Positions 1-5,780 of a stretch of DNA of 10,590 nt are shown piece by piece (position 1 is the stretch's first letter; each line of letters begins with the position of its first letter). The translations under genes were made by a program, and so were the position numbers. The notes beneath the pieces are model-generated. The model was given only the letters and a program-made list of their open reading frames with translations, did no database searches and was not told the origin of the DNA. The DNA comes from Rubrivivax sp. (GTDB lineage: Bacteria > Pseudomonadota > Gammaproteobacteria > Burkholderiales > Burkholderiaceae_C), in assembly GCA_030693565.1 (NCBI GenBank), contig JAUYAJ010000183.1:1-10590 (forward strand). Reading direction: 5' to 3'.

Positions 1-826
1 GCTGCGCCAGCCGCAGCGCCGCACGCTGCGGCGCTGGCTGGCCGGCGGCGCGCTGGCGCTGGCGTTCCTGGCGCTGGCGCCGCTGCAGTCCCATGTCAGT
101 GGCCGCGCCCGCGTCGAGGGCGCCGAGCAGCGCGTGCTGGCAGCGCCCGCTGACGGTTTCGTCAAGACCGCCCATGTGCGCCCGGGTGATCGTGTCAAGG
201 CCGGCGACCCGCTGGTCGACCTGCTCGACGCCGACCTGCGGCTCGAGCGCGAGCGCTGGAGCAACCAGCTCGCTCAGCACGAGAACGCCTACGCCGCGGC
301 GATGGCCAAGGCCGACCGCGTCGGCACCGCCACCAGCATGGCGCGCATCGGCGAAGCCCAGGCGCAGCTGGCACTGGTCGACGAACAACTCGGGCGCGGG
401 CGCCTGAGCGCGCCTTTCGACGCCCTGGTGATCCAGGGCGATCTGGCGCAGTCGATCGGCGCGCCGGTGCGCCAGGGTGACACCTTGCTGACGCTGGCCA
501 CCACCGGGCGCTACCGCGTCATCGTCGAGATCGACGAGACCGACATCGCCCGCGTCCAGCCCGGCGCCCAAGGGCATCTGGCCCTGTCTTCGCTGCCCTG
601 GGCGCGTGAGGCTCTGGTGGTCGAACGCGTCGCGCCGCTGGCCAAGGCGGTCGATGGCCGCAATGTGTTCGAGGTCGAGGCCCGGCTGCTGGCGCCGCCG
701 GCCGAGTTGCGCCCCGGTTTGCTCGGCCGCGCCGAGTTCGGCGTCGGCAGGATGCCGCCGCTGTGGGCCTGGAGCCGGCACGCGCTCGAGCGCGTGCGAC
801 TGGCCTACTGGACCTGGCTGGGCTGA
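1..826 (+). CDS. HlyD-family periplasmic adaptor subunit, 5' end outside window
   Basis: Partial gene: the frame is open from the left edge (first full codon at base 2) and stops with TGA at 824-826, leaving 274 visible residues. Visible residues 12-28 (WLAGGALALAFLALAPL) form one hydrophobic segment, preceded by arginines, which suggests an inner-membrane anchor with the rest in the periplasm. A first lipoyl-type half-motif follows at about 45-76 (VLAAPADGFVK, then PGDRVKAGDPLVDL), then a short alanine/glutamate-rich helical hairpin, then a second half-motif (LSAPFDALVIQGD, then GAPVRQGDTLLTL) and a beta-barrel-like region with ELRPGLLGRAEFG. This lipoyl/hairpin/lipoyl/barrel order is the hallmark of membrane-fusion (HlyD/RND adaptor) proteins, which bridge an inner-membrane exporter to the outer membrane. 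It overlaps the next gene by one base, so the two are probably co-translated. The missing N-terminus could hold another domain. Family call is strong; the transported substrate is inferred only from the neighbours. Confidence 0.85.
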   Translation, partial: LRQPQRRTLRRWLAGGALALAFLALAPLQSHVSGRARVEGAEQRVLAAPADGFVKTAHVRPGDRVKAGDPLVDLLDADLRLERERWSNQLAQHENAYAAAMAKADRVGTATSMARIGEAQAQLALVDEQLGRGRLSAPFDALVIQGDLAQSIGAPVRQGDTLLTLATTGRYRVIVEIDETDIARVQPGAQGHLALSSLPWAREALVVERVAPLAKAVDGRNVFEVEARLLAPPAELRPGLLGRAEFGVGRMPPLWAWSRHALERVRLAYWTWLG

Positions 827-828
827 TG
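824..828 (+). other. TGATG stop/start overlap, adaptor to M50 gene
   Basis: The TGA of the first adaptor (824-826) shares its A with the ATG of the M50 gene (826-828). This one-base overlap is typical of translational coupling. It supports both the chosen start and equimolar, co-ordinated synthesis of the two membrane proteins. No strong Shine-Dalgarno sequence is visible upstream, consistent with re-initiation. Confidence 0.75.
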
Positions 829-2961
829 GACAGCGCACGCTGGCACCGCGTCGCCGGACTCAAGCCGCGGCTGCCGGCGACGCTGCGGCTGCGCCGGCAG
901 CGCTTGCGCGGCGAGACCTGGATGCTGCTCAGCGACAGCGGCGGCGGCCGCAGCGTGCGCCTGAATGCCGCCGCCTACGCCATCGTCGGCCGCTTCGACG
1001 GCCAGCGCACGCTGGCGCAACTGCTTGACCGTGCCAGCCTGGACGCCGCCGAGCCGCCGACCCAGGACGAGCTGATCGACCTGCTGGCCCAGCTGCGCGA
1101 AGCGGCGCTGCTGCAGCTCGACCGCGCTGCCGATTTCGACGCCTTGCTGCCGCACCTGGACCGGGTGGCGCGGCCGCGCGGGGGCGGCAGCCTGCTGGCC
1201 TGGCGGCTACCCTTGGCCGACCCGACGGCCTTGCTCGACCGTCTGCGGCCCTTGCAGGCGCTGCTGTTCTCGCGCGCCATGCTCACCGTCTGGGCGCTGG
1301 CGGTGGGCTGGATGCTGGTGTTGCTGCTCCAGCACGGCCCGGCGCTGTGGGCCCATGGCCAGCTCTGGCTGGCGACACCGCGCTTCGCGCTGCTGGCCTT
1401 GCTGCTCTACCTGCCGATCAAGCTCCTGCACGAACTGGCCCATGGGCTGGCGGTGCACCGCTGGGGCGGCTCGGTGCGCCAGGCCGGCGTCACCTTGATG
1501 CTGCTGATGCCGGTGCCTTTCGTCGACGCGTCGGCGGCGTCGGCCTTTGCCCAGCGGCGCCGGCGCATCGCCGTCAGCGCCGCCGGCATCATGGTCGAGC
1601 TCGGACTGGCGGCGCTGGCGCTGCCGCTGTGGTTGTGGCTGGACGGCGGCCTGCTGCGCGACCTGGCCTTCGTCACCTTGGTGGTCGCTGGGGCCTCGAC
1701 GCTGCTCTTCAACGCCAATCCGCTGCAGCGCCTGGATGGTTACTACATCCTGACCGATGCGCTCGACCTGCCGAACCTGGGGCCGCGCAGCCGCAGCTGG
1801 TGGCTGGACCAGCTGCGCCGGCGGCTGCTCCGGGTGCCCGGCGCCGAGGCCATGGTGGTGGCGCGTGGCGAGGCGCCGTGGCTGGCCGCCTACGCGCCGC
1901 TGGCCTGGATGATGGCGCTGCTGATCGCCGCGCTGGCCGTGGGCTGGCTGGGCCAGATTTCGTGGCCGCTGGGTTTGCTGTGCGCCGGCCTGCTGGGCTG
2001 GCAGATGTTGCTGCGCCCCATGGTTCGCCTGCTGGGCCCGCTGCGGCGCGCGGCGCTGGCGCAGCAAGGCACGGCGCGGCGCTGGCGGCGTCTGGCGCTG
2101 GGTGGCAGTGCGGCGCTGGTGTTGCTGCTGACTTTGCCGCTGCCGCAGCGCACGCTGGTGCAAGGCGTGGTCTGGCCGCCCGACCTGGCCCAGCTGCGCA
2201 GCGACGAAGACGGTTTCGTCGTCGCGCTGCAGGTTGGCGACGGCGAGCTCGTGCAAGCCGGTCAGTCGGTGCTGCAACTGGCCAATCCGGTGCTGCAAGC
2301 AAGCCTGGACCGCCAGACCGCGCGCGTGCTGGCGCTGGAGTCCGAGCTCTACCACGCGCTGCCCGGCGACGGCGCGAAATCGGGCGATGCGCGCGCTGAA
2401 CTGCTCGCCGCCCAGGCCGAACTGGAACGGCTGCAGGAGCGGGTGGCGGCGCTCGCCGTGCGTGCGCGCACGCCAGGCCGGCTGGCAGTGCCGCAGGCGG
2501 CCGATCTGGCCGGGGCCTTCGTGCGCCGCGGCAGCTTGCTCGGCCAGGTGCTCACCGACGCGCCGCCGACGGTGCGTGTGGCCTTGCCCGAATCCGCAGC
2601 CGCTGACCTGCGCGGCGACAGCGCTGGCGTCGCCGTGCGGCTGGCGACCTCGCCGGCCATCGCCCGCACCGCCACCTGGGTGCGCGACAGCGGCGGCGCC
2701 GGTCTGCAGCTGCCCAGCGCTGCGCTCAGCGCCCACCATGGCGGCAGCGTGCAGACCGACCCGCGCGACAAGGACCACCTCAAGCCTTTGCAGCCGGTGG
2801 TGTTGCTGGAACTGCGGCTGAGCGCTGCCGATGCCGCGCTGGACGGGCGCATCGGCGAGCGCGCCTGGGTGCGTTTCGACACCGGGCTGGTGCCCCTGGC
2901 CCAGCAAGGGGCGCAAGCCCTGCAGCGCCACGTGCTGCGCCGCTTCAACCCGCAGTTCTGA
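826..2961 (+). CDS. PqqD-like / M50 (site-2) metalloprotease / HlyD fusion membrane protein
   Basis: The protein has 711 residues from the ATG at 826. That start was chosen over the in-frame ATG at 763 because it overlaps the upstream stop as TGATG and begins exactly where family-like sequence begins. Residues about 25-100 resemble PqqD: an ETWMLLSD strand, LNAAAYAIVGRFDGQRT, then helices ending LLAQLREAALLQLD. A polytopic membrane core follows with roughly seven or eight hydrophobic segments between 148 and 440. It carries the zinc motif HELAH (H202, E203, H206) and the second M50 motif NANPLQRLDG with D304 as the expected third ligand. Residues about 445-690 are HlyD-like: two half-lipoyl motifs (DEDGFVVALQVGDGELVQAG and RTPGRLAVPQAADLAGAFV) flank a glutamate/alanine-rich helix. 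The layout matches proteins usually named putative peptide zinc metalloprotease. All catalytic residues are present, so activity is expected. The likely role is processing or gating an exported substrate, probably the giant protein downstream; this is inferred from gene order. Confidence 0.85.
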   Translation: MDSARWHRVAGLKPRLPATLRLRRQRLRGETWMLLSDSGGGRSVRLNAAAYAIVGRFDGQRTLAQLLDRASLDAAEPPTQDELIDLLAQLREAALLQLDRAADFDALLPHLDRVARPRGGGSLLAWRLPLADPTALLDRLRPLQALLFSRAMLTVWALAVGWMLVLLLQHGPALWAHGQLWLATPRFALLALLLYLPIKLLHELAHGLAVHRWGGSVRQAGVTLMLLMPVPFVDASAASAFAQRRRRIAVSAAGIMVELGLAALALPLWLWLDGGLLRDLAFVTLVVAGASTLLFNANPLQRLDGYYILTDALDLPNLGPRSRSWWLDQLRRRLLRVPGAEAMVVARGEAPWLAAYAPLAWMMALLIAALAVGWLGQISWPLGLLCAGLLGWQMLLRPMVRLLGPLRRAALAQQGTARRWRRLALGGSAALVLLLTLPLPQRTLVQGVVWPPDLAQLRSDEDGFVVALQVGDGELVQAGQSVLQLANPVLQASLDRQTARVLALESELYHALPGDGAKSGDARAELLAAQAELERLQERVAALAVRARTPGRLAVPQAADLAGAFVRRGSLLGQVLTDAPPTVRVALPESAAADLRGDSAGVAVRLATSPAIARTATWVRDSGGAGLQLPSAALSAHHGGSVQTDPRDKDHLKPLQPVVLLELRLSAADAALDGRIGERAWVRFDTGLVPLAQQGAQALQRHVLRRFNPQF

Positions 2962-2966
2962 ACGCC

Positions 2967-4907
2967 ATGCTGCCGCAGCACCGCATCGTGCCGATACCCG
3001 GCCCCGTCTGGGGCAGCTGCCCGCAGCGCCCGGCCGCGCAGGCGCTGGCGCCGCAGCGCCGCGGCGGCGCCTGGCGGCAGATCGCCAACGCCTCGTTGCG
3101 CCATCGTCAGGACTGGCAGGCACTGGCCGCGCCGCAGCGCATGGCGGCGCTGCAGCAACTGCGCGGCCGCCTGCGCCGCGACGGCTTGCAGGCCGACGTG
3201 CTGGCGCAGGCGCTGGGCGCGGTGTCGGTCTGCGCCGCCGAAACCCTGGGCTGCACGCCGCGTGCCGGCCAGCTGCTGGCTGCGGCGGCCTTGCTCGACA
3301 ACCGGATGGCCGAGATGGCCACCGGCGAGGGCAAGACCTTGGCGGTGGCACTGGCGGCGGCGGTGGCGGCGCTGGCCGGCATCCCGGTTCACGTGGTCAC
3401 CGCGAACGACTACCTGGCTGGGCGCGATGCGAGCGCGCTGGCGCCGCTGTTCGGCGCCCTGGGCCTGCGCGCGGCGGCGCTCGCCGGTGCTGGCGACGCC
3501 GCCGACCGCCGCGCCGTCTACGCCCATGACATCGTCTACGCCACCGCCAAGGAACTGGCCTTCGACTTCCTGCGCGACCGCCAGGCCGCTGCCGGCGCCC
3601 CCGAACTGCTGCAGGTGGCGGCGGCGCTGGGCGGGCAGCCAGTGCCAGCGCCGCTGCTGCGCGGACGCTGCATGGTCTTGCTCGACGAAGCCGACAGCAT
3701 CTTGCTCGACGAGGCCGAGGTGCCGCTGATCCTGTCGCGCAGCGTGCCGCAGGCGGCGCGCCGCGCCTTGCTCTGGCAGGCGCTGGCGCTGGCGCGCCAG
3801 CTCAGCGCCGGGCGCGACTTCGAGCTCCACGCCGCCGACCGCCTGGTGACGCTGAACAAGGCCGGCGAAGCCCGGCTGGCGACGCTGGCCGCCGGGCTCG
3901 GCGGCCCTTGGCAGCGCCCGCGCTACCGCCGCGAGGCACTGGTGGTGGCGTTGGCCGGCCTGCACGCCTACCGGCGCAACGCCCACTACGTGGTCCGCGA
4001 CGGCGCCATCGAGGTGCTGGACGAAGTCACCGGCCGGGTCGCACCGGGGCGGGTCTGGTCGCGCGGGCTGCACACGGTGCTGGCGCTGAAGGAAGGCCTG
4101 AGCCCGCCGCCCGAGACCGAGACCGTCGCCCGCATCACCTTCCAGCGCTTCTTCCAGGGCTATTGGCGGCTGGCCGGCTGCAGCGGCACGCTGTGGGAGG
4201 CGCGCGCCGAACTGCGCCAGGTCTACGGCACGCCGGTCGTGCGCATCCCCTTGCACCAGCGGTGCCGGCGCATTGAATGGGCGCCGCAGCGCTTTGCAAC
4301 GCCAGCGGCGCTGTTCGAGGCCGCTGCCGAACGCGCCGCGGCGCTGAGCCGCAGCGGCCGCCCTGTGCTGGTGGGCACCGACAGCGTCGACGACTCCTTG
4401 CAGTTGTCGACCTGCCTGCGGCGCAGCGGCATCGAACACCGGGTGCTGAGCGCCTTGAATGACGGCGACGAGGCCGCCATCGTCGCTGCGGCTGGCCAGG
4501 CCGGGCGCATCACCATCGCCACCCGCATGGCCGGGCGTGGCACCGACATCGTGCTTGACGCCACGGCCCGCGCCGCCGGCGGTCTGCATGTGCTGTCTTG
4601 CCAGCACAACGCGTCGCGCCGGCTCGATCGCCAGCTCGTCGGCCGCGCCGCCCGCCACGGCGACCCCGGCAGCACAGAAGCATGGTGTTCGGCCGCGTTT
4701 TTGGGGCATCGAGCCGCGCCGGCCGTCGATACGCTGCCGGGATGGACTCCCAACACCAGATCAAGAACCGTGTCCTGGCTCTCGAGGGTGATCGCCCGCG
4801 GCAGGCAATGGCGCGACGAACGGCGGCGCGCGCTGCTGCGCCGCAGCTTGCTCGAGCAAGACCTGCACTGGGAACAGCGGCTCGCCTTTGCCGGCGCGCC
4901 GCTCTGA
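2967..4907 (+). CDS. SecA-like ATPase, shortened, with atypical C-terminal insert
   Basis: The protein has 646 residues, against about 900 in housekeeping SecA. The ATG lies 5 bases after the preceding stop. SecA signatures appear in order: a Q-motif-like GQLLAAAALLDNRMAEM with Walker A ATGEGKT (118-124), VHVVTANDYLAGRDA (141-155), YATAKELAFDFLRD (191-204), Walker B LLDEADSILLDEA (238-250), DEVTGRVAPGRVWSRGLH (352-369), ITFQRFFQGYWRLAGCSGT (390-408), VLVGTDSV (467-474), ITIATRMAGRGTDI (515-528) and the arginine-finger motif QLVGRAARHGDPGS (556-569). Both nucleotide-binding domains are therefore intact. The stretch between Walker B and DEVTGR is only about 110 residues, so the preprotein-crosslinking domain looks reduced. 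Only about 75 residues follow the arginine finger, so the helical wing domain and the zinc-binding tail are missing. Residues about 570-610 are odd in codon use and composition (see the repeat entry). A specialised translocation motor for the downstream giant protein is the favoured inference; replacement of the cell's main SecA is unlikely. Confidence 0.88.
   Translation: MLPQHRIVPIPGPVWGSCPQRPAAQALAPQRRGGAWRQIANASLRHRQDWQALAAPQRMAALQQLRGRLRRDGLQADVLAQALGAVSVCAAETLGCTPRAGQLLAAAALLDNRMAEMATGEGKTLAVALAAAVAALAGIPVHVVTANDYLAGRDASALAPLFGALGLRAAALAGAGDAADRRAVYAHDIVYATAKELAFDFLRDRQAAAGAPELLQVAAALGGQPVPAPLLRGRCMVLLDEADSILLDEAEVPLILSRSVPQAARRALLWQALALARQLSAGRDFELHAADRLVTLNKAGEARLATLAAGLGGPWQRPRYRREALVVALAGLHAYRRNAHYVVRDGAIEVLDEVTGRVAPGRVWSRGLHTVLALKEGLSPPPETETVARITFQRFFQGYWRLAGCSGTLWEARAELRQVYGTPVVRIPLHQRCRRIEWAPQRFATPAALFEAAAERAAALSRSGRPVLVGTDSVDDSLQLSTCLRRSGIEHRVLSALNDGDEAAIVAAAGQAGRITIATRMAGRGTDIVLDATARAAGGLHVLSCQHNASRRLDRQLVGRAARHGDPGSTEAWCSAAFLGHRAAPAVDTLPGWTPNTRSRTVSWLSRVIARGRQWRDERRRALLRRSLLEQDLHWEQRLAFAGAPL
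4675..4798. repeat. putative small insert within the SecA-like gene
   Basis: After the conserved GDPGS motif, about 40 codons differ from the rest of the gene. Of the 39 codons from 4680 to 4796, 11 end in A or T (including AGA twice, TCA, ACT, GGA, CGA, TTT, TGT), a G/C-ending fraction near 72%, against about 90% in the codons just upstream. By count, GC over 4681-4800 is about 66%, versus roughly 75% in the 120 bases before. The encoded residues do not resemble SecA, while normal sequence resumes at about RGRQWRDERRR. Internal complementarity is visible: TGGTGTT (4683-4689) with AACACCA (4752-4758), and an ATCGAGCC/GGCCGTCGAT hairpin (4708-4730). CGGCAG occurs on both sides (4667-4672, 4799-4804), 132 bases apart, which may be chance. 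It is probably a small mobile or repetitive element that kept the frame open; its borders are approximate. Confidence 0.4.
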
Positions 4908-4909
4908 TG
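4905..4909 (+). other. TGATG stop/start overlap, SecA-like gene to second adaptor
   Basis: The TGA ending the SecA-like gene (4905-4907) shares its A with the ATG at 4907-4909, the same arrangement as at 824-828. It favours 4907 as the adaptor's start and indicates translational coupling. A longer in-frame start at 4808 cannot be excluded. Confidence 0.65.
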
Positions 4910-5755
4910 CTGGCCGCTGCGGCCGCGGCGAACATGGTGCTGGCGGCGCCGCCCGCGCCCAAGCCCATGGGCTGCCTGATCGAGCCTGACCGCGTCGCCG
5001 ATGTCGGCTCGCAGGTGGTCGGCCTGGTCGAGCGCCTGAACGTCGAGCGCGGCGACAGTGTGGCGGCCGGACAGCCGCTGCTGACGCTGCGTGCCGAGGT
5101 CGAGCGTGCCAACGCCGGCGTCGCCGACACCCGGGCCCGCGTCGACGCCGACGTGCTCGCCGCCCAGGCCAGCCTGGACCTGGCCCAGCACAAGGTCAAG
5201 CGCGCTGAGGCGCTGGTGGCGCAGAACTTCATTTCCGACCAGGCGCTGGAGCTGGCGCGTGGTGAGCTCGAGATGGCGGTGCAAAAGCTCAACCAGGCGC
5301 GCAGCCAGCAGAAGATCTGGGTCCAGGAAAAGCAGGTCGCCGACGCCCAGCTGGCGCTGCGCACCGTGCGCAGCCCTTTCGCCGGCGTCGTCGTCGAACG
5401 TTTCGTCAACCCCGGCGAGCGCGTCGAAGACCGGCCGCTGCTGCGGGTGGCGGTGATCGACCCGCTGCGCGTGGAGCTGATGGTGCCGACGGCGCAGTAC
5501 GGCGCCATCGCCCGCGGCGACCAGATGACGATACGCCCGGAGCTGCCGGGCGCCGGCAGCGTCATCGCCACCGTGCGCCATGTCGACCGTGTGCTCGACC
5601 CCGCCAGCAACAGTTTCCGAGTCCGCCTCAGCCTGGCCAATCCGGGCGGCGCCTTGCCTGCCGGCCTGCGCTGCAAAGCCGACTTGCCGGGTGCGGCGGT
5701 GGCACTGACCGCGCCGGCGCCGGGTGCGCCACCGGCGCTGCGCGCCAAGCTCTGA
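4907..5755 (+). CDS. HlyD/RND-type periplasmic adaptor subunit
   Basis: The protein has 282 residues from the ATG at 4907, chosen for its TGATG overlap with the SecA-like gene. A short alanine-rich N-terminus (MLAAAAAANMVLAAPP) could be the hydrophobic part of a signal peptide, but it lacks the usual positive n-region. The in-frame ATG at 4808 would add about 33 residues including arginines (LCRR) directly before the hydrophobic stretch. A half-lipoyl motif follows (VGSQVVGLVERLNVERGDSV, then GQPLLTL), then a long helical hairpin of about 100 residues (LAAQASLDLAQHKVKRAEAL ... LEMAVQKLNQARSQQ), the second half-motif (TVRSPFAGVVVERFVNPGER) and a barrel (PLRVELMVPTAQYGAIARGD ... PGGALPAGLRCKADLPG). 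This is the standard membrane-fusion-protein layout. No RND or ABC pump gene is visible nearby, so its inner-membrane partner may be the M50/HlyD fusion or something outside the window. Family call secure; substrate inferred. Confidence 0.88.
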   Translation: MLAAAAAANMVLAAPPAPKPMGCLIEPDRVADVGSQVVGLVERLNVERGDSVAAGQPLLTLRAEVERANAGVADTRARVDADVLAAQASLDLAQHKVKRAEALVAQNFISDQALELARGELEMAVQKLNQARSQQKIWVQEKQVADAQLALRTVRSPFAGVVVERFVNPGERVEDRPLLRVAVIDPLRVELMVPTAQYGAIARGDQMTIRPELPGAGSVIATVRHVDRVLDPASNSFRVRLSLANPGGALPAGLRCKADLPGAAVALTAPAPGAPPALRAKL

Positions 5756-5780
5756 CGCCAGCGCAGCCGGGTTCAGCGAC

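Noticed and set aside
763..825. Upstream in-frame ATG at 763 for the M50 gene
   Set aside because: It would overlap the first adaptor by 64 bases and add arginine/alanine-rich sequence without family resemblance. The TGATG start at 826 is simpler.
4696..4702. T-rich run (GTTTTTG) as a rho-independent terminator
   Set aside because: No stable GC hairpin directly precedes it and it lies inside an open reading frame.
1207..4709. Long minus-strand open frames (714 residues at 1207-3351 and 786 residues at 2349-4709)
   Set aside because: They lie opposite well-supported M50 and SecA-like genes. Their translations are low-complexity, rich in Gln, Arg, Ala and Gly, with no recognisable domain, as expected for shadows in GC-rich DNA.
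4683..4758. Integron attC-like site suggested by the GTT...AAC complementary ends in the atypical segment
   Set aside because: The core sites are in the wrong order and orientation, and no integrase or cassette is visible.
4598..4906. Very early start at 4598 for the second adaptor
   Set aside because: It would overlap conserved SecA-like motifs in another frame, and the extra sequence is arginine/proline-rich without a domain. Only 4808 and 4907 remain plausible.
4958..4978. Lipobox in the second adaptor (KPMGC)
   Set aside because: The residues before the Cys do not fit the L-(A/S)-(G/A)-C pattern and the hydrophobic segment ends well before it.
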